A stretch of DNA of 64,000 bases from Cheiracanthium punctorium (GCA_038373885.1 JAWZYV010000772.1:186001-250000), one strand, 5' to 3'; shown: positions 48,963-60,420, counted from the stretch's first letter. A program made the numbers and translations. The notes: generated from the letters alone by a model not told the origin.

Positions 48963-50179
48963 TACACTGAAGAACCAAAAAAATCTGGTACACCTGCCTA
49001 ATATCGTGTAGGGCCCCCACGAGCACGCAGAAGTGCCGCTATACGACATGTCATGCATTCGATTAAAGTCTGAAGTAGTGCTAGAGGTAATTGACACCAT
49101 GAATCCTGCAGGGCTGTCCATAAATCAGTAGGAGTAAGAGCGGGTGGAGATCTCTTCTGAACAGCACGTTGCAAGGCATCCCAGATATATTCAATAACGT
49201 TCATTTCTGGGGATTTTGGTGGACAGCGGAAGTGTCTAAATTCAGAAGATTGCTCCTGGAGCCACTCTGTAACAATTCTGGACGTGTGGGGTGTTGCATT
49301 GTCCTGATGAAATTCCCCAAGTCCGTCGGAATGCATAATGGACATGAATGGATGCAGGTGATCAGACAGGATGCTTACGTACCTGTCACCTGTCAGAGAC
49401 GTATCTAGACGTATCAGGAATCCCATGTCACGCCAACCTCCCATGCCCTTTACCATCACAGAGCCTCCGCCAGCTTGAACAGTTCCCTGTTGACATGTAG
49501 GGCCCATGGATTCATGAGGTTGTCTCCATACCCGTACACGTCCATCAGCTCGATTCAATTGGAACCGAGACTCATCAGACCAGGCAACGTGTTTCCAGTT
49601 ATGAACAGTCCAATGTCGGTGTTGACGGGCCGAGGCGAGGCGTGAAGCTTTGTGTCGAGCAGCCCCAGCCAACAAGGGTACACGAGTGGGCCCTCGGCTC
49701 TTAAAGCCCATTCGAAGATGTTTCGTTGAATGGTTCGCACGGTGACACTTGTTGATGTCCCAGCATTAAAATCTGCAGCAATTTGCGGAAGGGTTGCACG
49801 TCTATCATGCTTAATGATTCTCGTCAGTCGTCGTTGGTCCCGTGCTTGCATGATCTTTTTCCGGCCGCAGCGATGTCGTAGATTTGATGTTTTACCGGAT
49901 TCCCGATATTCACGGTACACTCGTGAAATGGTCGTACGTGAAAATCCAAATGTCATCGTTACCTCGGAGATGCTATGCCCCATTTCTCGTGCGCCGACTA
50001 TAACACCACGTTCAAACTCGCTTAAATCTTGATGGCCTGCCATTGTAGCAGCAGTAACCGATCTAACAACCGTGCCAGGCAGTCGTTGTCTTATATAGGC
50101 GTTGCCGACCATAGCGCCGTACTCTGAGTGGTTTTTTGCATACGCATGCCTGTACCAGATTTTTTGGCTCTTCAGTGTA
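48963..50179 (-). mobile_element. Tc1/mariner element, 1213 bp
   Basis: The element spans 48965-50177, flanked by TA (48963-48964, 50178-50179). The inverted termini are CACTGAAGAACCAAAAAAAT and, from the other end, CACTGAAGAGCCAAAAAATC, both continuing to TCTGGTACA for about 28 bp. A transposase gene fills the interior on the minus strand. Apart from one frameshift the structure is complete. Confidence 0.95.
48998..50043 (-). pseudogene. Tc1-family transposase, frameshifted
   Basis: DDE transposase that would cut and paste the surrounding element. The N-terminal part (from about 50043, starting MAGHQDLSEFERG) has paired-like helix-turn-helix DNA-binding segments, including HSISEVTMTFGFSRTTIS and a basic GRKK turn. 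The C-terminal catalytic part is in another frame (to 48998) and shows all three acidic residues: the D of WSDESRF, the D of HQDNATPHT and the E of SPEMNVIEYIWD. I count 36 residues between the second D and the E, against 34 in classical Tc1. The frames overlap near 49.70-49.72 kb, just after RTIQRN, best explained by a single-base deletion. Otherwise length (about 348 codons) and ends are normal, so inactivation is recent. The upstream ATG at 50112 is less likely, as it lies near the inverted repeat. Confidence 0.93.
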
Positions 50180-50534
50180 TTACTCTATTTCTAACTGTCT
50201 ATTGATGGCAAATGATGCCAGCAATTTTCTTGGAAATGGTCTTGTCAATACTACGAGTCTCGGAAATGGCGACGTTTTCCAGAAATTACAGTTACAAGAA
50301 CTGAATACGATAAATTAGTAAATTTCTTCATTACAAAAGACTTCAGAAGTATGGGTGTCGAAAGAGGTCATTATACTAATGGACTTCTAAAGGGAAGTCA
50401 GTGAATGAGCTGGTAATCGAGTACGGATGTGGACGAGACTGGCCAGAAAAGTTTTTCTATGTTCTTGAATATTCCAGACAGAATGTTTTAGACTGGTTCA
50501 GAATGTTCGAGAATATAATAAATCTTTTTTCTCA
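50180..50534. other. Intergenic DNA
   Basis: Nothing recognised. Confidence 0.6.
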
Positions 50535-50645
50535 TACCCAAGTAGCACAAATAGTTCTAAAAACGTTCAAATTACGTTGGAAACACGTTTTTTGACGTTA
50601 AAAAAGTGTTTAAAACGTCTTTGGACTAATTGTGCTACTAGGGTA
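50535..50645. mobile_element. TA-flanked MITE, 107 bp
   Basis: The element spans 50537-50643. The ends CCCAAGTAGCACAAATAGT and CCCTAGTAGCACAATTAGT (reverse complement of the right end) match at all but two positions, flanked by TA on both sides. The interior carries ACGTT/AACGT words. Probably a Tc1/mariner or PIF-type MITE. Confidence 0.75.
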
Positions 50646-52869
50646 GGAAGTTAATGAAGCAGCTGGGAATCCAGTTTAAATATTTTGAAGGATGTTTGAG
50701 AATGCTATAAAATATTGTTCTCGAATGTCCCGGAAAGTTCTGAAACTTCGAAGTCAATTTCGACGCATTTTAGGAGACGGAATGTTTTATAATGTAATTA
50801 TGCTATTATCAGACATTGAAAACAGCATAATCAAATATTACTGCCAAACATGTGACATGTATTATATGACATGTTTTCGTGAAGATTGTTAATAAGTTTA
50901 ATAAAGTAATTTAAAAATCGAATTCCCAAAGTCGTTTTTTTTAGATACAATTTTTCGAAAATTATTCTGAATTCGACTATTTAAAAACTACGCGATTTTT
51001 TAAATTGTGTCTTTTCATTTATTTTGAAAAAATTAAACTATTCTTCCCTTGAAAAACGGGAGCATTTATCTAGTAATAAATAGGAAGCGGAAATAAATTA
51101 TGAAAATTTTCATTACTGGGAGACATCTGTTTTGATGTATGAGGCTATTTTCAATGGTATTAAAGTGTTTAGAATTTCACTCCGGTAAAGAATTCGCTAA
51201 ATAGAAAAAAACCGCGATACAAAATTTTTAGAATCTTCTGTACAAGTGATTCAATATCCATAGCATTAGTTTAGGGACAAAAAAAAAAAGAAGAAAAGTC
51301 CAATTTTATGCACGAAGACACTATTAGCAATTAATCTTTCTCATGGGTATACGACAAATGACTTCTAATATTTATACTTTTTATATTTTTTTAAGCAACT
51401 ACTGTAATATGCTAGGGAAACTCCTCTTTTATAATATTTCGCTTGAATTCATAAATATCCGATAACATCAACGAATTTATTGAACATACATGTTTATCAT
51501 CAGGCTCAGAGCTCTCTATTTGAAAAATAATAATAGTAGAAGTAGAAAGTGTTTTTAAAATAATTGAGCTCACATGGAGCAAACTTTTGTACTTTCCCCG
51601 AGGTAAAAGTTGCCCTTTTTCGGTTGTAAGATGATTTGCGTTTATTTTTCTCTGCGGAAAACAGATAAAACAGTTTTCCAAATTCATCTATGTGGTTATC
51701 GTTTGATTTTTTTCATACGAAGACGTTTTGATTTCGGTTTTTTTTTTTCTGAGCCATCAATTCAATTTTACACTTTCATAAGAAGTCAGAATCAATCTAT
51801 TCATCATGAATTTTGCAAGGCACTTTTTAAGCATTCTATATATCATAAGCATTCTATAAGCATTCTATACAAAGTAACAAAAAAAAATTCCTTCGAATTT
51901 CTAGGACAGGTGAAGCAGCCGAAACAGAGTTGTAACCAGGGGTTCTACTCGCCCACCTCCCTCCTCCCCACCACCACCACACTCTCTCTCTCACACACAC
52001 CTAATTTTCTTCCTAACAACGCGCCTGATACAAAAACATAACGAAATGGCATTAATTATATAAATGTAGTCTATTAACATAGCAAGCTATTACTGACCTG
52101 AGAACGCATTGAAAATGTTAGTAGAATTTTAAACTGTAATAATTTTTTTCTTTCTTTTACTAAATATGAAAGGCACTTGCTAAAATGTTCTATTTTTCCA
52201 ACATAGCTGAACTGCATCGCCCTGGACTAGGCTATGACTTTAAATAAATACCAAAAACCATCCATTTTCCAGTTCATTTTAGCCTGCATCTTTAACATAT
52301 ATGGTACTTTTATGAGTTTTTTATATTCATAACTGTGTACGAAGAAGCTACTTTCTCAGAGAAAACTGCACTAAAAACTCAATGCAGATTATTCAGTACA
52401 GGACAAGGTAGGATTCCAATTGTCTTTATCAGCTGAATTCCTATTCTTATACAGACGTAGAAAAAATCCACCAGCGGGCTTTACCGACTCCAGTTTTTAT
52501 CGATAACACAACAAAACTTGAACACATTAGTTCTAGAAATATACAAGTATATTCAATAATCAGAAATATATATTTTCTGGAATACTTGAGGTTCTGTTTG
52601 TTATCTCCAAAAAAAGGAAATTCTACGGCTTGTATAACTTGATACACAGTAATTCAAGGGAATAATATCATTGGGAAAAGACAGTGCCTTTCAAGAGCTA
52701 TGCTTAAGAGCTTGGAGTTGGCAACATTGTCGGCGTAGAAAATGACATCATATTTAGTGGTTTGATTTGATCAGAGCTCAGACTAGCAGACGCAGACTTG
52801 AATTAGATTTATTGAGATTTATGTGTATTTGATGTACAATAAATGGTAATGAATATAGTTATGAAAATG
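50646..52869. other. AT-rich intergenic DNA
   Basis: No gene seen. A short direct triplication of AAGCATTCTATA lies near 51828-51870, and a CACCACCAC/CTCTCTCT/CACACACA stretch at 51967-52002. The 143-codon frame at 51610 runs through these simple repeats and has no recognised domain. Confidence 0.5.
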
Positions 52870-53268
52870 TTAACCCTTTGAGTCGCAACCCTTTCCCAAT
52901 GCTTAAAAAAGGGCAACCGTTGACATCGCTCGACTTAACTACCAGCAAGATGGCGAACGTTTCAATCGTCCGCCATCTTGCTGGTAGTTAAGTCGAGCGA
53001 TGGCAACGGCTACCCTTTTTTCAGAATTGGGCAATCTATCCAGCTGTTCTCGCATTCTTCCATTGTTCAGCAGATTTCAGTGCTGTTAAAAATAATCGTG
53101 ACCTTTCTTTTACGGGAAATGACGTACTAAAAAGTTAAGGATTCCCGTGGAGCTATGTCACCCGCAACTATTTTTATAGAAAACAAATCTATTCTTCGTG
53201 ACTGGCGACAGTCAAAACGTTAGAGTTTGGTGTTCCCAGAGCCGGACCACTGCGCGTTAAAGGGTTAA
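52870..53268. mobile_element. piggyBac-like MITE 1, 391 bp
   Basis: Flanked by TTAA (52870-52873, 53265-53268). Ends are CCCTTTGAGTCGCA and CCCTTTAACGCGCA (reverse complement of the right end). TTAA targeting and CCCTTT ends fit piggyBac-like elements. Near its left end is a 137-bp palindrome (52895-53031). The right half is shared with MITE 2 at 58068 (TTTTTATAGAAA, TCTATTCTTCGTGACTG, AACGTTAGAGTTTGGTG). Confidence 0.8.
52895..53031. repeat. Palindrome of MITE 1
   Basis: Arms of roughly 65 nt pair around AACGTTTCAATCG near 52960. They carry the CTCGACTTAACTACCAGCA and AAGATGGCG blocks. It corresponds to the 258-bp palindrome of MITE 2 with its inner part deleted. Confidence 0.85.
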
Positions 53269-56200
53269 TAGTTGTTTACAAGCTATGTGTTTGATATTCT
53301 CCATACTCGAACCGTATATGGTAGGAATGAGCATCAATCGCACTCTTCCTTTGTCGCTTTCAGATCTAGATCCATTCATTCGAAACCTAGCAACCTTCCC
53401 CTTAACTTGGAACTTGGAAGAAACAATTCCCTCACCCCATTTAAACACTCATCCCTTTCTTTTTGTGACTAGTCCCCAAATATGGATCCCCGAAGACCAC
53501 AGTCATAGACACACATACGCACAAAGAGAGAGAGAGAGGAGCTTCTCTTAGTGAACGGATAACACCCATAAACGCTCCCAAATGCAATCGGTTTCCACAA
53601 AGATAATAAAAGTTGTCTCCCATCATTAGAACTGTCGACCAGACGTAAATCGTCCGCGCTCACCAATAATTATCCTTTCCTTTTCGCTGCATTCCCCCCC
53701 CCCCTTTCACAGAAGAGAGACTTTTAAAACTGGGGAAAACTGTTGCTCTTGGGCCGCACTCTGTGTTTCTAAATGCGAAAAGAGGATTTGGGCTGACGCA
53801 CAGAATTTAAATGAAGCCCTCGTTTTACTGCCGTCGTCGTTTCTGGCTCGATTATGCAGGAAATGGGATTTTTCCGACTGTGACGTCACCTCGATGAAGT
53901 AAAGTTCGGTTGATTGTAGCACAGTGAAATTTATTGCCTGAATTATTGAGCATGAACCTGCACTGATCTGTAAGCCCTTTATAAGGTTGAAATTCCTTTT
54001 CTATAATTTTCGGATTGTAGAAAAGCAGTTTCGATGGAGGGGACGAGAAAAAAACTGTTCTGAAGATTGCTATAACTTTATTAGTACTCGTGCTTTTTAT
54101 TTTTATTGGATAAATTATGTTTGAGTTGTGAAATTTTTATTGGGTGAAATTATGTTTGAGTTGTGAAATATTTTGTGGAACCATACGTGTTGTATTCTTA
54201 TAAAACAATGAAGCACGATCGCCTCAGAAAAGAATATTGAATGTTTACTTCTTTGCTTAACTCAAACTCTTAAATAAAACTTTGAGTTGGTTATCTAGTA
54301 AGCAGCTTCATAATTTCAAACTATTTAATTTTCATTTACGTTTTAAAACTAAGCATCTCTAATTTTAAATAAAATGTCAGGTTAAATTAAAACAACCTCT
54401 TGCTTTAATTTAACCTGTGCAGAAACTATTCGAAAACTCACGCAGGGCCCTTATGTCGGCTATTTACTGTCCCAAATCAGCCAAACTATGCCAAACTTTT
54501 TTCATCCTTTTATGCTGAAAATGAACACGGTAAAGAGACCTCCAATAAAGGCACCAGCAAGCAAGAACGTCTTTGAAATATAAGCACGAAACTGTGCTAA
54601 TATATCTTAACTACAGTCAAACATCAACAGTTCTGTAAAAATAAAGATGACGTGATTTTGGATCCATACTATCAACTATCATTTTGTGCACTTTCTCTGT
54701 AATTGCAAAATAGTTTAAACAGTAGATATAAAATAGTGTTTTAGTGGTGTGCTTATTGTTTCTAAGCATCAATCATCCGCATAATGTGACTCATCGTTCC
54801 CAGCGACACGGCTAAATTTCGGCTAAACGAGTGCCGTTTTCTAAGGTGCAGTCAATTTTGCAGCACCTTCGCAGTAGTTCGTTGAATTCGAGGTACACTT
54901 TTAGTGTGGCTTCCATATCATAGTAAATGATAGATGAGTTAAATAAAATAATATTTATTTATACATTTATACGCAATCTATCTTTCTCGGTAAGCAATAC
55001 TCTCACCAATGCTCCCATGTTCATTAATTTTGTAAAGAGTATGTAGTAGCTTACGCAATTCCAAATTTGTAAAATCATATACTGAAAATGATGCAACTGT
55101 AAATAATAGTCACTGAAGCACGGAAAATATTAATCTTAATGATTAGTTTTCTTCCCCTAATTCAAGGCAATAAATGTAATGTTTTTAAAACTTTTTATAC
55201 AAAACATACAACATCAAATGCATCAAACAGAGAAGTACATGTCTGCTACACCGCAATGATGTCTCTTCAGGTCATTTATTACGGTATTTAAGTTAAGAGA
55301 GATGTATCATATCTCAAGTATCATGTTTCCGTTTTTAAAATGTTGTAAACATGGAATCAGCTTTCTTTGAAGAAACGTTAAGGCGTCAGGTAAATTTGAG
55401 CAATTAAAACATCCGCGAAAATTGACCATGGGTTCATTTGTAATAGCTCTAAAAGTAATAGTGTTTTAAGCTTACAATTTTTAACAGTTATTTAGAAAGC
55501 CTTTATTAGCCTTTCACAGCTCTTGGGACAATTCTGAATATTACATTTTTTATTAAGTATTCTAGCTCATTTTTTTCCTCTATATAGTCTTGTGCGTAGC
55601 ATTTCATGTAATATACGTATCATTGTAACTTAAAAATTGTAATAAACATAGGAAAACAGCCTGTAATTAAAATGACAAAGGGTAATTTTGTTGGGATATA
55701 TTTAACTTTATAATATTTGTATTTATTTGCATAATAATGGCGATGATAGTTATAAAAATTATAATGTTTCTTTTTTTTTAGAGAAAGAAGAGTCTCGGCA
55801 AAATTATTTTTTGTCATTTTAATTATAGGCTATTTTTCTATATCTATAATAATTTTTATTAATGTAATACATATTTTCCATGAAATTCTGCATGTAAGAC
55901 TATATACTGGCAAAAATAAAACTCTAATATTTTTAGTTGTAAAAAGATGAATTTAATACGTAGAACTATTCCAAGAGGTATAAAAGACTAATAAAAGCTT
56001 TCTAAATAACTGGAAAAAAATTGCAAGTTTTACAAATAATTATTTTTTTGAGATATTGCAAGTAAAGTCGTGGTCTTTTTCTTTCTTGATATTTTATTGC
56101 TGAAAGGTACCTGACCCCTTAAACTGCAACACAAAAAAATCTAAAAATATGTCATGTATACCTGCTACTTAGCAACGATTCTTTAGCACGTACGCTTCGA

Positions 56201-56924
56201 ATTATACACTAATAGAAAAAAAAAAATGCTGCTAGGCTTTCTATTTAGTAACGATTTTACAAAGCTTTAGAAAACATTGTAGTTACTTAGAAACCATTTT
56301 TCGGTGATTTTGAACAGATAACAGTGACGAAAAGAAAACATTAGTCTTTCCTGACATTTTCCATTGTTTTAAAATTGTTACACTAAAAGAAACGCGGCCG
56401 ATGGTTGTTTTATAATTTCAACTATTTTACGACGTCTTAAGCATGATTTTATTTTATAAATTCTGACCTGTCGTTTCCTCTACATTTAAGTCGCTATGAT
56501 AAACTACATGAAATTTCCATAAATATAACAGGGAGATAAATAATCTCAGGGGTTGGACTTAGAACATTCTTCTAAATGTCATGGAACTCATACAGACATC
56601 CATAGGAGAGGCGCATTTATTGTATAGGTGCTAAAAACCCCAAACCACAAAGGTACAGAAACAAAAATGCTGATCTCATGAAAATAGAAAATCGTCACTG
56701 AATTAATGAATTAAAATGTTTAGTTTAAAAATTATCTTCACATTATTTCATAAGTACTTTCCACAAACAATTAAATTGTTATTTAAATATTTACAGGTAG
56801 TTTACAGGTCTTGGTTACAACGTCATTGAAAAACCAGATAATTATGTATGACGCTATAACCGAGTGACATTATAAATAAGCTTCTACTCTATCAGGGTGA
56901 GATACAGAATATTTTGATGTTACT
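53269..56924. other. Intergenic DNA
   Basis: No gene seen. The segment 53270-53930 is more complex, with an AGAGAGAG run near 53526-53540 and a C-run at 53695-53704. The rest is AT-rich filler. Overlapping frames on both strands at 53.3-53.7 kb indicate chance openness rather than a gene. Confidence 0.5.
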
Positions 56925-57168
56925 AGACAGTTTGGCCCTACCGGTGGCTGAGACGTTCTGCTCTCGAAACTGGAAGGTAGGGGGGTACCAGGTTCAAACC
57001 CCGGTCGTGCCTGTCGACCTAGCCGTTCGGTTTTCTCTAAAACCTCGCATAAATACGAGCTAGAGTCCCTTAGAAAGTCCACCACGGAGGGCATTCCCCG
57101 TGTAAGCCTAAGATCCTTGTGTAGTCAATCGGCCTCAATCCACAAACAAACAAACAAACAAGACAGTT
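56925..57168 (+). repeat. tRNA-derived SINE, second subfamily, with 8-bp TSD
   Basis: The body spans 56933-57160 between AGACAGTT copies (56925-56932, 57161-57168). The tRNA-like head has A-box-like GGTGGCTGAGACG and a clear B box GGTTCAAACCC. The body has TAGAGTCCCTTAGAAAGTCC, like the CTTAGAAAGCCCTCC of the SINE at 60029, and the tail is (CAAA)n. So the head and tail differ from the other SINE family while part of the body is shared. Confidence 0.8.
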
Positions 57169-58063
57169 GTCACTACAAACGAGCTCAGCTGTAGTCCCTC
57201 CCTCATTAAACTAAAATCCTGGGAGCGCCACTGTTCATATTTCCAATTGCAAAAACGCATCCTCGGAAACAACAGAGGATTCGACCTGCAGAGTAGCCCC
57301 AGCGCAATCTCCGTCCACCCTCTCCCCCACCCCCTCCCCACTTTCGATCTTCCCTCAAAAACCATCCATAAAAGACATCCCTCCTTTCTCTTCTTCTCTC
57401 TTTGCCTTTTCCATTAACATTGTCTCTTTACGACGCGAAATATTTCCCAATGCTTCTTTACAATTCGTAAAACTCGCGCGCTTTTCTCTCCTCTTCTTCT
57501 TCTTCCTCTGTGTGCAGCAGTGCCGTTAAAAAGACCTTCGGTTTTAATGTCCGACCATTTCCGATCCGAACGGCCGCATTCGTTTATTTATAGCGTTCTG
57601 CTCGGGGTCCGCTCTTTTATTGTTTTCAATTACATATTAGCGAGATGGCGGGGCGTTAAAGTTTTAACTCGTGCGGCTTAAAAAGGCGCGAGATGGCCAT
57701 CTTTTGCATTGTCTTCCTGCCCCTAAATGGGCGATGCGGGGGCGATACGTTTGTACCGACATGCCGTAGGGGGTCTGTTTTATGGATCTTACCTGGAACA
57801 GCTGATTTATTTGGAGGGGGGGGGGGGTTGGAATTGGGCTCGGAAATTGCGAGTGATTACGTCCTTGCTCGGAATGGAATTATTTCGTTTGGAATAGGTG
57901 ATTCTGATGATAAATACTGGTGTCGAAGCTTCAGATGGAAATGGGTATGTCTGTGGAGAGAATGACTAGATCACAGGCCCATTACGCAATTTTTTTTAAT
58001 CGTCTCAGAACACTCCTAATTGAATGTAATTTTGGCGCTTGAAATATAAGAGTTATCAGTGAT
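57169..58063. other. Intergenic DNA with GC-richer island
   Basis: No gene seen. 57520-57700 is CpG-containing and non-repetitive (CCGATCCGAACGGCCGC, GCGAGATGGCGGGGCG) and could be a conserved element or promoter. The 90-codon frame at 57693 crosses a poly-G run, so I do not call it. Confidence 0.35.
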
Positions 58064-58575
58064 TTAACCCTTTGAGGCGCAACCCTTTCCCAACGCTGAA
58101 AAAAGGGCAGCCGTTGCCATCGCTCGACTTAACTACCAGCAAGATGGCGGACGATCGAAACGCTCATCGCGTGCCGCAGATCCAGAGACCCTTTTTTGAC
58201 TACAGCTGGCTGTGCCCACGCACAGCCAGCTGTAGTCAAAAAAGGGTCTCTAGATCTGCGGCACGCGATGAGCGTTTCGATCGTCCGCCATCTTGCTGGT
58301 AGTTAAGTCGAGCGATGGCAACGACTGCCCTTTTTTCAGCATTGGGCAATCTATCCAGCTGTTCTCGCATTTTTCAGCTGGTGCCAGTGCTGTTAAAAAT
58401 AATCGTGACAATTTTTTGACGGGAAATGACGTGCTAAAAAGTAAAGGCTTCTCGGGGAGCTATGTCACTCGCAACTATTTTTATAGAAATCGAATCTATT
58501 CTTCGTGACTGCCAACAGCCAAAACGTCAGAGTTTGGTGCTCTCAGAGCGGGAACCCTGCGCGTTAAAGGGTTAA
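58064..58575. mobile_element. piggyBac-like MITE 2, 504 bp, with giant hairpin
   Basis: The element spans 58068-58571, flanked by TTAA (58064-58067, 58572-58575). Ends are CCCTTTGAGGCGCA and CCCTTTAACGCGCA (reverse complement of the right end). Its left half is a 258-bp near-perfect palindrome. The right part is colinear with MITE 1. Frames through it are palindrome read-through. Confidence 0.85.
58089..58346. repeat. Hairpin with 126-nt arms and 6-nt loop
   Basis: Arms 58089-58214 and 58221-58346 are reverse complements with three mismatches noticed (near 58094, 58111 and 58185). All three are transitions that would still pair as G-U in one of the two transcribed strands. The loop is CCCACG. 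Each arm carries AAGATGGCGG. Confidence 0.92.
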
Positions 58576-59990
58576 ATTTGCGTAGACCCCCGTCTTCTTT
58601 CAGAATTGTAAACAAGAAATTCTCGATGATGAATGCCGGTGTCGAAGCTTAGAAGGAAATGGGTATGTTTGTTGAGAGAATGAGCACTTCACGGGCTACT
58701 CAGTAAAATGCCACTGCATGCGGTGGAAAGGGAAACGAAATGAAAGCGAAAGTGAGGGGAAAAGAGAACAGAAATATGAGTTCGAATGCTTGATTTTGAA
58801 AGCATTACATTTAAGAAAAATAAAACAAATGGCAACTAATGTTAAAAGTGCGATCTACATCACATACGCAATTTTTTTACTTGTGTCAGAACACCCGTAA
58901 TTGAATGTTATTTCGACGCTTGAAATATCAGATTTATCAGTGATTTGAATTTACACAGACCCCCCTTCTGCTTACAGAATTGTAAACAGGAAATTATTTT
59001 TTCCTCTACATACTAAAAGAGAATTGTAGAGCATATATAAGTGGCTTTAGATAACTTTCATGCAATAAACTGTGTTAAACTAAGTAGAACGCTCAAAAAA
59101 AAAAAAAAAAAAAAAAAAACTAATTATTTTGTTCATTTCTATTCCATAAACAACTTAAATATTTTCTTGTATTGTGAAATTAAACGGTGAAAAATTGTTT
59201 TTATTAAGGCTGGTCTACTAAAATAATGCATAGGTTCCTAATAGCTAGTAAAAAATGTGTTTGCTTTGAAAGGTGTTTAAAAAGTAACAACAAATGTGAT
59301 TGGGGAATAATGTATATGTCAGCCTTGTATTATATTTACTACTTATTTATTTGTTATTAGTTATTTATTATTAATTATTTATTATTTATTATTAATTCCT
59401 TTGTTATCAACTATAAAGAAATTGATATTAGATTTCAGATACAATTTATGCCTGCAATAATTCTCTAAAGTTTGTATGCAATTAACCCACATAACAACGT
59501 TCGTAACAACTTCAGACAAACTACAATGTTTTTCTGCCGTTACACTTCTGTTGCTGCAAAACAACATTTACAGGCAATCTTTCTGTGATAACAACATAGT
59601 GAGCCATTTCCGGCCCTTAAGGACAGAAACCTTTTCCAGGTATAAAACAAAAGTGTCGACTGCCTATTTTATTTTATCTTAAAATCATTGAAAAATACGC
59701 TAACGATTATAATCAGGACGAAATTTCTATAATCGTCATATGGTGGAATGTTCCTAACTGAAAATAATGATTAGTCTAATGGCCATTTCGGTCATACATT
59801 TTATTCGTCATAAAAACCTATCATTTTACTCCAAGCATATACAAATGTTTATAAATTACTTTATGAAATACATAAATTTAGATAGGTATTTATTTATAGA
59901 GGGTTTGACTTGTAATTTAATTTTAATAATAATGATTTAAAAAATCTGGCACAAAATAAAACATCTTTTGCAATGCATATATACAAGGTG
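58576..59990. other. Intergenic DNA
   Basis: No gene seen. GATGAATGCCGGTGTCGAAGCTT at about 58627 repeats, with changes, the sequence at 57909 (GATAAATACTGGTGTCGAAGCTT), and both are followed by GGAAATGGGTATGT. So an old duplicated segment (about 57900-58060 and 58625-58980) flanks MITE 2. There is an A-run at 59096-59120 and a TTATTA-rich run at 59341-59400. Confidence 0.5.
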
Positions 59991-59991
59991 T

Positions 59992-60420
59992 CCCGAAAAT
60001 ATTGACCCAGGCTTTTATTCCTTAAATAGCCGCACCATGGCCGGGTGCATGAGGCACTCAAAAGGGTAGACAGCTGAAGTGTGAAGATCCCGGGTTCGGG
60101 CCCGTCGCGCGGTCGTCGATCTAACGGTCTGGAGTTTTGGTTGGTTTTCTCCAAATGTAACGTGAATATGAGTTAGAACCACTTAGAAAGCCCTCCAACC
60201 AAGGCACCTCCCATTCTAAACTCCTCGTCCAGGGTTTGCCTTAATCAATATAATACAATACAATTTATTCCTTAAATATTGATCATACACATACACTATA
60301 AATTGAAGAGTTGCGTAGAAAAAAGATACATTTACTGTATTAGTTAAAACTCTCAGGAATTCAAATCAAAATAAATTTAAAATTAAAAATTTTATATGGC
60401 ATCCGCACAAAAAATATTCC
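59992..60420 (+). repeat. Dispersed repeat family 2, copy interrupted by a SINE
   Basis: ACAAGGTGTCCCGAAAATAT through CTTTTATTCCTTAAATA continues after the SINE at 60279 (TTGATCATACACATACACTA). It matches the uninterrupted copy at 37859-38020. Confidence 0.65.
60014..60278 (+). repeat. tRNA-derived SINE with 15-bp TSD
   Basis: The body spans 60029-60263 between perfect copies of TTTATTCCTTAAATA (60014-60028, 60264-60278). It has a head with CCATGGCCGGGTGCATGAGG, a B box GGGTTCGGGCC, the core GTCGATCTAACGGTCTGGAG, the 3' part CCAACCAAGGCACC, and an AATACAATACAA tail. This is the most complete copy of the main SINE family in the window. Confidence 0.88.

Noticed and set aside
48747..49121. 124-codon frame overlapping the transposase end
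   Set aside because: It is an out-of-frame read of the transposase C-terminus running into the retroposon poly-A (poly-Lys).
53285..53551. 88-codon frame with several overlapping frames on both strands
   Set aside because: Up to four overlapping frames are open, ending in an AGAG simple repeat. No motif and no codon signal.
58072..58302. 76-codon frame through the hairpin MITE
   Set aside because: It crosses the palindrome and reads the same DNA forwards and backwards. No evidence of a real product.
59096..59120. A-run as a retroposon tail
   Set aside because: No target duplication or retroposon body could be identified beside it.
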